Shown here: positions 10,032 through 19,780 of the stretch, one piece after another
How positions within the stretch are numbered: position 1 is the first letter of the stretch
How the letters are laid out: every line of letters starts with the position of its first letter
DNA from: Enterocytospora artemiae
Lineage: Eukaryota; Microsporidia
Length of the DNA stretch: 64,000 bases
Reading direction: 5' to 3'
NCBI GenBank assembly: GCA_038659295.1
Contig: JASNGC010000002.1
Coordinates: 186,001 to 250,000, forward strand
The notes under the pieces: model-generated
The model's database searches: none
What the model was told of the DNA's origin: nothing
Seen by the model: the letters and a program-made list of their open reading frames with translations, nothing else
Program-made: the position numbers and the translations under genes

Positions 10032-10434
10032 ATAAATAATCATATTTTATGATTTCTTTCGAGATGTTTAGCAGTTAATAAGTAATTGGATGGCATGAGA
10101 GATTATGGTTTTGTTTTGATAATGTCCAGATTCTTTAACTGGGATAGTAGTGACTCTGATCCATACATGGATATCTATTAATTTTGGGAGGTTTAGACTA
10201 TAGGTATATGTTCTGGCAGGGTAGAGCTTCGGCTTGGTGGGACAATTGCATGTTTTGAAATGATAAATACAACCTGCAATTCTATTTTTGTGGGGATAGT
10301 CTATCATATAGCATTATAAGTTGCATCAATATATCACAAATACAAATTGCATATGAGCAATGCCTTGGCACTGTCTAAATTCTCTTACATGCGAGAACCA
10401 TAACACATTTATCAACTATTTTTTACTCCCCAAA
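10032..10434. other. Intergenic region of about 400 bp
   Basis: Between Nsp1 and the first MFS gene. A 79-codon minus-strand frame at 10068-10307 has no domain, signal or motif support. The upstream part of the MFS reading frame (10360-10434) is regarded as leader. Confidence 0.4.
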
Positions 10435-11856
10435 ATGCTAACTAAGTTAAATTCAAAATTGCTTTTGGTCCCTAAGTTTCTTTACTTTATACATTCGCTT
10501 TTATTCTACTCCATTCATCAGTATAGAAGTGACTTTCTCTGCAGCCAGTTTGGCATTTCTAAGAAAGAACTTGGGATTTATCTTGGAATAACACAGATAT
10601 GTTCATTTGTATTTGGGCTGAAGGCAGCTTCTTATAATGACAGGTTTGGAAAGCAGAGGTTGTTACTCGGATTAACTATTCCAGTGAGTGTGGTTTTGTT
10701 CCGACTTCTATTTGCCTTTGAATCAAAGGCATTTCTTTGGGTCATCTATACACTTTATTTTTCAATATTATCTATAACTCTGCCGATACTTGATAAGGTA
10801 ATGCTGGATTACTTGGAAAACAACACCAGTCTATATGGAAATCAATCTGTATGGTCTACATTTGGATATATAGTAACAAACTATATTGTGGAAAAACTGG
10901 TTCGACCATCGGAAAATAGTGGAGCTGAGAGTAACACTAATTTATCTGTTGATTATTTCAAAATCAACTATTACAACTATGCAGCTGCAACTATTTTGTT
11001 TATCTCTGTGTTTCTATTCATCAAAGATGTAACAATAAAGAAAAAACCAAAATCGGTAATGAGATCCGTTTTCACACTCCTGGGAAATATAGAATATTTA
11101 TTTTTCATAATAATTATTTTGCTTTCTGGAGTCACAAGAGCCTCCATGTCTAATGCTCTGGGGCTGTATTATAAGGAAATATTACACTTCTCATCGAAAC
11201 ATTCTGCTGGGAATAAAACCAGTTTAGCTATAGGCTTCCCTAAATTTCTCTATACTAATAAAATGTCAACCGCATCGACATTTGGAAATATCCTGGAAGT
11301 GATTATCTTCCTCAACTGTAACAAAATTACCAAGGCAATTGGATTGTTCTGGCCGATCCTACTGGGACAAGTCTGCCAATTAATTCGCTTCATCTTCTAT
11401 TATAGGTTAAATCCATCCACAAACTACTGTTTTGAGAAGGTATGCACTGTGGAGCTTCTAAAAGGTGCCAGTTTTGGGTTGCTACATACTTCCGGGGTAC
11501 AGCTTGCAAGTAAATTATGCCCACATAACCTAAGGTCATCCTCACAAGTTCTATTTTCCAGCGCATTTGTGGCCCTCGGGGCTGTTTTAAGTGGAATAGT
11601 ATTCTCTATAATATTCTCTTCAAAGTCCAATGAAGTGGATAGTGGAGATGCTATTAAGGATGAGATGCATGTTTCTCTACTTTTAAGTGAATACAAATCT
11701 CTATTTATGTTCAACGCTGTTGTTACGGTAGTAATTATATTCTTATTTGTGTACAAGTATGCAATCAGGGAAAATCTACTATTGAACCAAAGATTATACA
11801 ATGAAAGGATTGGACAAGAAGTCGAGAGTGTAACAGAGAAAGAGGAGCTCAATTAA
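10435..11856 (+). CDS. Major facilitator superfamily transporter, copy 1
   Basis: A 473-residue polytopic membrane protein with about 11-12 hydrophobic segments and the MFS loop signature between helices 2 and 3 (YNDRFGKQRLL, about 74-84). It resembles the MFS_1-like group of permeases with unknown substrate; I cannot name the solute. It is clearly paralogous to the protein at 17804-19270. Shared stretches include LFYSIHQ, SFVFGLKAA, ILLSGVTRASMS/ILLSGITRASMS and LRSSSQVL. Microsporidia depend on such carriers for host metabolites, so import through the plasma membrane is the inferred role. The frame opens at 10360, but CCCC at 10428-10431 and the paralogue's N-terminus support the ATG at 10435. 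Confidence 0.85.
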   Translation: MLTKLNSKLLLVPKFLYFIHSLLFYSIHQYRSDFLCSQFGISKKELGIYLGITQICSFVFGLKAASYNDRFGKQRLLLGLTIPVSVVLFRLLFAFESKAFLWVIYTLYFSILSITLPILDKVMLDYLENNTSLYGNQSVWSTFGYIVTNYIVEKLVRPSENSGAESNTNLSVDYFKINYYNYAAATILFISVFLFIKDVTIKKKPKSVMRSVFTLLGNIEYLFFIIIILLSGVTRASMSNALGLYYKEILHFSSKHSAGNKTSLAIGFPKFLYTNKMSTASTFGNILEVIIFLNCNKITKAIGLFWPILLGQVCQLIRFIFYYRLNPSTNYCFEKVCTVELLKGASFGLLHTSGVQLASKLCPHNLRSSSQVLFSSAFVALGAVLSGIVFSIIFSSKSNEVDSGDAIKDEMHVSLLLSEYKSLFMFNAVVTVVIIFLFVYKYAIRENLLLNQRLYNERIGQEVESVTEKEELN

Positions 11857-12060
11857 TATGATATGCATCCAATTTAACAAGTACAGTGTAAGATTAACAA
11901 ATTACCAATACATACATTAAATTGAAATTGTTTTAATCTTAAGTAATTGATGTGTGAATAGGTTTTTCTGTAGTGTAATTATCCTCTCCTGTTGGATGGT
12001 TGCCATGTATTTTCAATTGCAAAATTCACTCTAAAGTTTTCCTTTTCCTAACCCCTGTAG

Positions 12061-12894
12061 ATGATTATTAGCGATTGTTTCAAAGTCATATACATTTTAT
12101 CGCCTACATTTGGATTTCTTCCACAGATATTTCAGAATAAAGTCTGTTACAGTCCAACTCTGTCGCTTTTAACCGTTGGCTCCAACATTCTCAAAATATT
12201 CGATTTTCACCAGAAACAGTTTGACATAGTAATTTTATACCAGAGTGTACTACTAATCTGCTTGCATTTCTATATAATAAATTCCTTCAAGGGAACACTC
12301 ATGGCATTTGAGAGAAAACTATTCGATGCTCTATTCAAATGGAATTCGTACAGTGGTATTTTAAAGAAAAGCGATTTCCTCAAAGAAATGCAGGGAAAAA
12401 ATACGATTAGTAGCTATAGTATAGGCACAAACTATAGCAAAGATAGTGACATCACCATCTACGATGACACAAACAATATTAACACCACTACTGGCAGCTA
12501 CAATCTCATTTGCCTAAATTCGCCAAAATTGTCTAGTTATATTGCGAAAAACCCATCCAAATCCTTCACTCCTAACGAGACCAATAACACTTGTCTAATC
12601 AAGCCAACAATTCTACTCACTGCCACGTTTGTTTTCTTGTTGAACCTACTAAAATATACCTTTTTTACGAACTTTTTTGGGAACTTCTCAGTAGTTTTAG
12701 ATCTATCCACTACTGTTTTACAGTATGTCATTTATAAGGGAAATGAAGAAAAGCCCGTGGAGTTATTTTTGGTTTGGATTGTTGGTGATGCTTTTAAGAT
12801 ATTCTTGCTCCTATTTGTCTATAAGGCACCGATAGTTTATAGTTTGGGGGTTACGGCACAATTGATTTTTGATTTGGTAATCCTGTTGAAGTAA
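12061..12894 (+). CDS. PQ-loop membrane protein, SLC66A2/Any1-like
   Basis: 277 residues with two PQ-loop units separated by a polar, low-complexity loop (about 95-180). The first unit has FGFLPQIFQ near 18-26. The second has lost the PQ pair but keeps WIVGDAFKIF near 240, characteristic of the SLC66A2/Any1 group. In yeast, Any1 acts at Golgi and endosomal membranes and opposes phospholipid flippase activity; that role here is inferred. About seven membrane segments are visible. CCCC at 12052-12055 precedes the ATG. It follows the MFS gene by 204 bp on the same strand. Confidence 0.75.
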   Translation: MIISDCFKVIYILSPTFGFLPQIFQNKVCYSPTLSLLTVGSNILKIFDFHQKQFDIVILYQSVLLICLHFYIINSFKGTLMAFERKLFDALFKWNSYSGILKKSDFLKEMQGKNTISSYSIGTNYSKDSDITIYDDTNNINTTTGSYNLICLNSPKLSSYIAKNPSKSFTPNETNNTCLIKPTILLTATFVFLLNLLKYTFFTNFFGNFSVVLDLSTTVLQYVIYKGNEEKPVELFLVWIVGDAFKIFLLLFVYKAPIVYSLGVTAQLIFDLVILLK

Positions 12895-13214
12895 TTAGTT
12901 GAAGTTCAAGTACGGATAATATCTGAATAAAGCCATAAATGAGTTTTCTGCTTTTGATATATAAATTTCATTCAAGATTGTTGATGCTTTATATCCAATA
13001 TATCACATCCTAATGTGTAAATCTTCTATTTTTGATTATCAATTTTTTTAAGTATTGAAAAATAAAAGAATACCATACTGCCGTATTGAACTAGAAATCG
13101 TTACAAAGTGAAAATATTCCTTTCAATTTTCAAAAGTATAATTTTATTTGTAAACAAATATACTTTTATTGGAATATTCATTTGGAATAAACTTTTTTGG
13201 GTGATCTGCTCCAC
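12895..13214. other. Intergenic AT-rich region
   Basis: About 320 bp, strongly AT-rich, with an AATAAA signal at the PQ-loop gene end and no ORF, tRNA or repeat that I can support. Confidence 0.45.
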
Positions 13215-14546
13215 ATGAATGGCATGATATTATGCCAACTCTTTGGATTTAGCAGTGTGATTTGTAATGCAGAGGTATTTCTGGATGGTATCAGGAAAGA
13301 CGTTTCTCCTGTTGATGGTGATAAAATGGTTAGGGAAATGGCACCACATATATATTCAGATGATGCAACTCATCTATTCAAAGAACTATTATCAAAGATC
13401 GAAACGATTGGTGATTTACTACAACCAAATGATGAAGAAAAGAAGACTATCCATGAGATAAAGTCGTTACTGAAATATCAATTGATAAAATATCGTTCAG
13501 GCATTGCTGATGATAGTATAAAATCGCATCAACTGCAGAAGTGGCCCAATTATGAATCATTTAGGGAGCGCATTATGCTATATTGGCATATGGGTAACCA
13601 AAATATTATGTTATTACCTTCAAAAGAGATTGCAATCCTATTTAGGAAATTAACTGCTACAGAAGATAATAGCAAGATGTATATTTCGACCTCAGATGAT
13701 CTAACTCCAGAAGATATTGAATCATTATGGGATTTATATAGCTATGATGATATATATGGATATAATAAAGCACTTGTGTCTGAGGCACATCTGGAGACTC
13801 ATGATTTTCTAGGTATTGATGAGTTATTATTTAAATCAAAAGAAGATTCTGAGGCTAAAGATCATGCCCCATTACCACATAATATTCTAGGAGAATTTCA
13901 ACAACTAATGGATTTTAATCGTACAGAAACACTTAATTATGTCAATGAGGGGGTGTATATGGTGGATATCAATGAAATGCTAAACAGAGAAGAATATGGT
14001 GAAAACTGGAAAATTATAAACAGAAAAGAATATGATGCAATCAGGGAAATTATAAAAGAAAAAACATATAATGATGAAATCAGGGAAATTATAAACTGGG
14101 GGATCGATGATGTACTAGACAGAAGAGTATCTGATGATATCAATAAAGAGATGGATGCTGTGATAAGGATATTGAGATATGTATCATACAAATTTAAAAG
14201 TTCAGAGGACTTTTCTAAATTTTGTAATACCTTGGAAAAGTTGTCGAGATTAATCCAGAAAGCAGAGTACTCACACCTGAAGGGAGTCATAGTTATGTAT
14301 ATTATTGGAAATAATATAGACAATGATTTTATGATCCCTTCTGTTGCTATTAATCTTGTAAGGTTTATAAACGCTTTAGTCTCAATCCAAGAACTGGAAC
14401 TATCTCCAGAGTCTGAAATTATGATAATTCGTGGTGGAGGGTTTATGGAGGAAGTCTTAAGCTTCTTCATGGAGAAACTTTCAGACCTATTAATAGAGAG
14501 AACTTTCAAAGCCACCACATCATCAATCGAAGAATTAAGAGAATAA
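13215..14546 (+). CDS. Predicted secreted protein of unknown family
   Basis: 443 residues from the first ATG. Residues 1-18 form a plausible signal peptide (MILCQLFGFSSVICNA core). The remainder has no further membrane segment and reads as an alpha-helical, acidic protein rich in Glu, Ile, Asp and Tyr. A short imperfect repeat around residues 275-300 contains EIREII-like units twice. I recognise no domain. By eye the wobble positions are more AT-rich than in neighbouring housekeeping genes, which suggests a fast-evolving or accessory gene. There is no C-triplet before the start; the stop is inside AATAAA. The longer frame from 13197 begins with TTG and was not used. Confidence 0.65.
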   Translation: MNGMILCQLFGFSSVICNAEVFLDGIRKDVSPVDGDKMVREMAPHIYSDDATHLFKELLSKIETIGDLLQPNDEEKKTIHEIKSLLKYQLIKYRSGIADDSIKSHQLQKWPNYESFRERIMLYWHMGNQNIMLLPSKEIAILFRKLTATEDNSKMYISTSDDLTPEDIESLWDLYSYDDIYGYNKALVSEAHLETHDFLGIDELLFKSKEDSEAKDHAPLPHNILGEFQQLMDFNRTETLNYVNEGVYMVDINEMLNREEYGENWKIINRKEYDAIREIIKEKTYNDEIREIINWGIDDVLDRRVSDDINKEMDAVIRILRYVSYKFKSSEDFSKFCNTLEKLSRLIQKAEYSHLKGVIVMYIIGNNIDNDFMIPSVAINLVRFINALVSIQELELSPESEIMIIRGGGFMEEVLSFFMEKLSDLLIERTFKATTSSIEELRE

Positions 14547-14705
14547 ATTTTTAAATAACCTATATATGATTTTAGGATTTGAACCGGTATTAATAGTCTA
14601 GTCTCTATCTAAGAATGCTATTGAATTATTATTACAATTCTGGAAAATATCATGGAATTGAATTTTTATCAAATATACTTCATTGTCTCATATTCTGGCT
14701 TTTCC

Positions 14706-14813
14706 ATGAGTATGGTAATCTATCTGCTGATTCTCATTATTATTGGAACTACAATTGGGTATAATAAACTCCATCACATGGTAATATTCCATATCCCGTC
14801 ATATTTTCAATAA
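14706..14813 (+). CDS. Possible 35-residue single-span membrane microprotein
   Basis: A short ORF in the gap between the secreted protein and the Heh-like gene. It encodes one hydrophobic segment (residues about 3-19, rich in Ile and Leu) and a short polar tail. Its stop codon lies inside AATAAA, the same ending seen for many verified genes here. It could be a minimal membrane subunit (Ost4-like in size only) or chance. There is no homology argument. Confidence 0.3.
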   Translation: MSMVIYLLILIIIGTTIGYNKLHHMVIFHIPSYFQ

Positions 14814-14901
14814 AGTCTACCTACAATCCAAGATATCGTACTTTTCACAATACACTTGTTATATATTTTTTAAAATATTTTAGTTGTATATTTTTCCCCT
14901 C

Positions 14902-16539
14902 ATGAAACCTTCAAATTCTGAAAAAGAATTTTACTTGGATTCCTCATTTGACTATTCTAAGCTTACTAAGATGGAGCTAAGAGACATAATGTCCATAAAT
15001 AACATAGATGAGATCCCTCCACTTTCAGCCAAAAAAGATGTTATTTTGCAGGCATATAAAACCAATATCCACGATAGAATCGAACAAATTAAAAAGGCCA
15101 GGAACTTTAGTAGAGAAAATATATTTCAAAGTGAATCTGAAAGTGAAATGAGCAATATCGAGCATAAAAGAAGCTCTATAATTGGACAACAGAGTATCCA
15201 TGAACGATGTTCCATTGGAAGTGTTCGACATGATTCAAGTAATAAAGTTTTTGAAGAATCTCCTACAACAGCCCTTACAGATTCTCATCACAGTGACGAT
15301 AGTTCGTTTTTTGACAGTTCAGGTCAGTCATCTCTTAAGAAAAATATTTCAAAAATAAAAAAGAATAGGATAGTCTTGACTGTCGGGAAAAACAATAGGA
15401 AGGGAGAAGGATCTATGAGTGATATTAATCAGTCATCAGTTGATGTGATTAAAAATCCGGATACAGGTAATACATCCGGCATATTTAATAAGTCAAATGT
15501 TGAAAATAACCAAAGTATTTCTGAGCTTTCTAACCGGTCGTTTACTTCGGAAACCTCAAATGGGACATTTATAAATAGTGTATATAATAGTGCATCGTCC
15601 GTACAAAATATCCCCCTCTCTGACAAAGCCACCAAACAGCCTACATTCACCAATGTTAAGCCAGTGTGCTTCAACATTAGAAAATTTCTAATCTCATTCC
15701 TGCTTTTGACTACTCTATGGTATTTGAAATTTAGGAGTCCTTATTGTGAGAATGGTAGAAGATGGTGTATTCCACCCCCATCAAACTCACACATCCTAAA
15801 TGGACAGATGATATGCAATCCGGGATTTGTAAAGGTTAAGTCAATCATCGACCACTGTGTTCCGGAGAGTATGAAGACATATCAGGTTGAGGCATTCCGA
15901 ATTGTTAAGGAGTTGGAGTATATTCATGGTGAATACATATACAAACTGAGGGCTACTCCAGATGTGCCAATATCCTCATTGACCATAAATCAAAAAGTTA
16001 TAAAGATACTGAAAGAACTGTCGCTCGATCATAAGAATGGCAAAGTTAATGGCTTGCTAGGCTCTGATACGGATATTCACAAAAAACAGGTGATATTTAA
16101 TGACAATAAGATTCGGGCGGTGAGGTACAGAATTTCGACCCTGTGCTTCCTGCATTTTTATGCATCAATTTTGATTAAAATCGTTATTTCATTTCTTACG
16201 ATTTACATTGTGACAAGGTTGGTTGTGCAACGAATTAGACGGAATCGTATTTACAGGATTGAGGCTGTTGAGAAAATGAAGGATGTTAATGACATTTTGA
16301 GTAGGCAACTTCTAATTGCTCTCAAAACAGACCTGATTAGACCCTATGTGTACATTGAGCAGATTAAGTCTGTTCTAAATATCTCAGATAATGTATGGTA
16401 CTATGTCAAGGAGTTGGTAAATACCAGTTGTAACATTGAAGTGAGGCTGGATGAAGAAAGAAGAGTCCAATGGAAGTGGATTGGGCCGATTTTACTAAAA
16501 GGAGAGGCCGAAGATTCCTCAAATAACAATATTTTTTAA
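14902..16539 (+). CDS. Inner nuclear membrane protein, Heh1/Src1/Man1-like (LEM-type and MSC domains)
   Basis: 545 residues. The N-terminus (about 11-50) has the helix-extension-helix pattern LDSSFDYSKLTKMELRDIM...AKKDVILQAY, as in Src1/Heh1. A long Ser/Asn-rich nucleoplasmic linker follows, with a basic cluster near 150-175 that may act as an NLS. Membrane segment 1 is at about 255-275 and segment 2 at about 418-440. The lumenal cysteine-containing region and C-terminal winged-helix part (ending KWIGPIL) match the Man1-Src1 C-terminal domain. It should tether chromatin and help pore assembly. CCCC at 14896-14899 fixes this ATG over the one at 14884. Confidence 0.85.
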   Translation: MKPSNSEKEFYLDSSFDYSKLTKMELRDIMSINNIDEIPPLSAKKDVILQAYKTNIHDRIEQIKKARNFSRENIFQSESESEMSNIEHKRSSIIGQQSIHERCSIGSVRHDSSNKVFEESPTTALTDSHHSDDSSFFDSSGQSSLKKNISKIKKNRIVLTVGKNNRKGEGSMSDINQSSVDVIKNPDTGNTSGIFNKSNVENNQSISELSNRSFTSETSNGTFINSVYNSASSVQNIPLSDKATKQPTFTNVKPVCFNIRKFLISFLLLTTLWYLKFRSPYCENGRRWCIPPPSNSHILNGQMICNPGFVKVKSIIDHCVPESMKTYQVEAFRIVKELEYIHGEYIYKLRATPDVPISSLTINQKVIKILKELSLDHKNGKVNGLLGSDTDIHKKQVIFNDNKIRAVRYRISTLCFLHFYASILIKIVISFLTIYIVTRLVVQRIRRNRIYRIEAVEKMKDVNDILSRQLLIALKTDLIRPYVYIEQIKSVLNISDNVWYYVKELVNTSCNIEVRLDEERRVQWKWIGPILLKGEAEDSSNNNIF

Positions 16540-16688
16540 ATTTAAATAAAAGTGCACTGCAGGATTATTTTTAAGAGAATTTAGTTTTACAAATAATTTC
16601 TTGAAACATGCTCTTATTTATTAATATATATTTGGTACTAACTGAAGGCCGTAACACCATCTTTCTTTATTCATTACCTGCAGATTAA

Positions 16689-17513
16689 TCATCTATTTCT
16701 CCATGTTTCCATAATGTCCAAATACTCTCTCATTTCCTCCCTGTTTTCTATTATGTCCATTACTGTAGGCAAGTCTTTAAACTCTTTAATATTATCTGGA
16801 TCTAGGGGAATTGAAATCTTCATGGTGTCAGGATGTATGGAAAATGGCATTTTTATCAGATGATTTGTCTTTATTGTAACATCCCTATCTATTCTAATAA
16901 AGTATTTCTGAATCAGATCAGGCCCATGAAAATATTCTGAAATAATCCTTATATATTCCTTGTTTGAAATATTCTTGTCGATTACATTCTGGAAATATCT
17001 ATAAATGTCAAATCTGATGGAACTGTCCATTTCTTCCTCGCCAAAGACCCAACAATGAACTCCTCTTCGACCGCTGAACACGAACCCTAACTGATTAAAT
17101 CCAAACTCATTACGTAAGATGTAATCAAGCAACTTTATAGAGCACTTTATTATTTCAAAGCATTTCTCGCATATCTTCTTACTATCACAGCAGGCACGTG
17201 GATAATCAGTCAGATCAATATCAAACACTAACTCCTTGCCAATAATTTGAGACCCATTCAACTTATTTGGCTTTGTATCATAGATTGCACCCACATCAAT
17301 TCTCAGAGGATTTAATTTAGAAATTCTCTCCAAAAATTCCTCCGCAGTATGGAATGTCTCATATCGAATAAATTGCTTCGAAGTTGTCTGAAAGGTGATT
17401 TCCTTATTTTCACAGACATGAAGAGTAGTGAACAACTCCCTAAATGGGAATACTTCCTTGTAATACTTTTTAAATATGGCATCGTTATTGGCCAGAGTAA
17501 GTTCTTCATCCAT
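16689..17513 (-). CDS. PRI1: DNA primase small (catalytic) subunit
   Basis: 274 residues. The catalytic motif VFDIDLTDY (about 95-103) supplies two metal-binding aspartates, and FSGRRGVHCW (about 145-154) is the conserved primase motif. The third aspartate lies in IRIDRDVTIKTNHL, followed by MPFSIHP as in eukaryotic PRIM1. A CCxxxxxCxxC cluster just after the catalytic Asp pair matches the zinc site. It makes RNA primers for DNA polymerase alpha. It ends about 130 residues earlier than yeast or human homologues, at the C-terminus, while all catalytic motifs remain. GGGGG at 17518-17522 is the C-run on the coding strand, four bases before the ATG. Confidence 0.93.
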   Translation of the reverse strand: MDEELTLANNDAIFKKYYKEVFPFRELFTTLHVCENKEITFQTTSKQFIRYETFHTAEEFLERISKLNPLRIDVGAIYDTKPNKLNGSQIIGKELVFDIDLTDYPRACCDSKKICEKCFEIIKCSIKLLDYILRNEFGFNQLGFVFSGRRGVHCWVFGEEEMDSSIRFDIYRYFQNVIDKNISNKEYIRIISEYFHGPDLIQKYFIRIDRDVTIKTNHLIKMPFSIHPDTMKISIPLDPDNIKEFKDLPTVMDIIENREEMREYLDIMETWRNR

Positions 17514-17803
17514 TTCAGGGGGATTAAATCGAAATTTAGATACTGCTCAAATTTAAATAGTAATCATAAATTGGGTGGAGAATATTGCTAATTTCCAACG
17601 TAACAAGTCACATTCTAATATAACTATCCACGAAACTTGGTTTACAGAAGTTGTTACAAATGGTCCTGGTGTGGACAACTACTATTTGTAACGCTGCATA
17701 CTGAAAAGTATATATGTCCAAGAACTTTGTTTACGGAAACAATACGGTAACAACAGTCCACTGAAAGCACAAAATAGTATGAATATTTTTATTTATGGGC
17801 CAT

Positions 17804-19270
17804 TTACCTGATCTTTTTGGGATCAACAATCTGATCTTTTAAAATATTTCTAGAAAGTGAATCTTTCAAATGGGCATCCATTTTTTTTACAACTTCTTCG
17901 TCCCTTGGACTCGTTTGCGTACCTTCCTCAATTTTTTGGTTCTCCTCTATCTTTCGGAACTTCTCTATGTAGTTTCGACTGTTAAAGAGTAGATTTTCTA
18001 AAATTCCATATTTGAATATAAACAATCCAATAATTCCAATGGTTAAAATAGAATCACACATGAACACACCCCTGTATTCCTTTAGTAGCACTTCCTTGGG
18101 CTGCTCTGTGTTTGAAGAAAATAGCAGAGAAAATATAATTCCACTCAGGACAGTTCCAAGAGCCACAAATGTTCCTGTATACAATACTTGGGAAGATGAT
18201 CTCAGGTGAACTGGACACAGCTTGGTTGCCATTTGTACTGCTGCCGTCTGGAGCAGCCCATAGTTGGCTCCTTTCAGTAGCTCAATAAAACATGATTTTT
18301 CAAAAACATAATCCGACTGGGGGTCCAGAGCAAAGTACAGAAGAAATCTGGCCAGTTGGCAGAACTGACTGAGCAGAATCGGCCAGAATAAACCCAAATA
18401 AGAGGTAATGGAACTACTGTTGAAGAAAATGATCACTTCTAGCACATTCCCAAACATTGCTGCAGTGGATATTTTACTACGGTAAAACATGTCTATGATT
18501 TTATTCCCCCTCGTAGGTTCTGGATCTGAAAAGTGTAAAATCTCTTGGTAGTAGAGGCTCAAATATGTAGACATAGAGGCCCTGGTGATTCCGGACAGGA
18601 GAATTATAAAAATAAAATACAAGTACTCCTTGTTCTTCAATAGAGAGAATACTGAGGAGGTAGCGCTTCTCTCCTGAGATCGGACAGATGCGTTCTGAAC
18701 AAACAATATCACTGCTACGAGGGCAGCAGTCCCTGCAAAGTAGTTGTATACATTGATCTGTGAATAATCTAAATCTCCAGAATTTGTCTGGATCATCTTT
18801 TCCACAATATAGTTCGTCATTACAAACCCAAATGTAGCCCAAACTCGTTGTTTTCCGTAAGTCTTACTTCCCAGGTTTGGAATCTTTTCCAAGTATTCAA
18901 TCACAACCTTATCAAGCAGAGGCATTGTAATGGATAAAACCGAAAAGTAAAGAATATACAGTGGCCAGAAAATAACAGTGGAACTTATCAAGAAAAATAA
19001 TTGAAAGACCATTATGCTCAACAAGATACTAGAACCTATCAATAACTTCTGGCGTCCAGATTGATCGTTGTAGGCTGCAGCCTTCAATCCAAAGACAAAT
19101 GATATTGTCTGCGCAATACTAAGATAAATTCCAAGACTGGACTTCGAGACTCCGAATCTTGAACAGATAAGCGACCCTCTGAACTGATGTATGGAGTAGA
19201 ACAGCATGGATAGTGACAAATAAAGTATTTTTGGTACAGGAAGAATGAGTCGGTTTAGATTTCTGAACAT
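17804..19270 (-). CDS. Major facilitator superfamily transporter, copy 2
   Basis: 488 residues, about 12 membrane segments, the inverted paralogue of the transporter at 10435-11856 with roughly half of residues identical in aligned blocks. The MFS helix 2-3 loop reads YNDQSGRQKLL. The C-terminal cytosolic tail is longer and more charged than in copy 1. The helix 4-5 region (LSITMPLLDKVVIEYLE) is nearly unchanged between the copies, which suggests the same substrate class. The substrate is unknown. GGGG at 19274-19277 is the C-run three bases before the ATG. Confidence 0.85.
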   Translation of the reverse strand: MFRNLNRLILPVPKILYLSLSMLFYSIHQFRGSLICSRFGVSKSSLGIYLSIAQTISFVFGLKAAAYNDQSGRQKLLIGSSILLSIMVFQLFFLISSTVIFWPLYILYFSVLSITMPLLDKVVIEYLEKIPNLGSKTYGKQRVWATFGFVMTNYIVEKMIQTNSGDLDYSQINVYNYFAGTAALVAVILFVQNASVRSQERSATSSVFSLLKNKEYLYFIFIILLSGITRASMSTYLSLYYQEILHFSDPEPTRGNKIIDMFYRSKISTAAMFGNVLEVIIFFNSSSITSYLGLFWPILLSQFCQLARFLLYFALDPQSDYVFEKSCFIELLKGANYGLLQTAAVQMATKLCPVHLRSSSQVLYTGTFVALGTVLSGIIFSLLFSSNTEQPKEVLLKEYRGVFMCDSILTIGIIGLFIFKYGILENLLFNSRNYIEKFRKIEENQKIEEGTQTSPRDEEVVKKMDAHLKDSLSRNILKDQIVDPKKIR

Positions 19271-19780
19271 TTAGGGGTTAGTAAACAAATTAAAAATATA
19301 GATGACAAATTGATTCTGAAGTATAAAGTTACGAAGAGTTCAAGGTTTTTTAAGAATAAAAAATTTTGTGAAATAAATGTGCCATAACTGCTTTATTAAA
19401 AACACAATTTCCCATTATGGACTAGTGTTTGAGTGCATTACAGTGTATATGATGTGACAAAAACCAAAATGGGTCTAAGTAAACATATTAATTGTGCCAT
19501 ACACAAAACCATATCCACTTATAGATAATTAAGTGTAGCCAATGGTGTCTTCACCAGATTCACAAACTGTACTTTATTGAAGGCATAATTGCGACCACGT
19601 GTCAACACAAGACCAAGATGTTTCAGTTACACTACTTACAGAAGAGTTTGTTTGATATATTGCCAATCTCTATGAAAGTCCACTCTCAACTTTGAAATTC
19701 AGTTATCTAATAAATCATCATTGTTTTACGTAGGATGGAAAATAATCTAAGATTGTGAAATTCAAAACAAATTATCTATA
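19271..19780. other. Intergenic region of about 510 bp
   Basis: Contains AATAAA-like signals and AT-rich sequence. No ORF, tRNA or repeat could be supported. Confidence 0.4.

Noticed and set aside
10068..10307. 79-codon minus-strand frame downstream of Nsp1
   Set aside because: No recognisable features, and start context lacks both promoter types.
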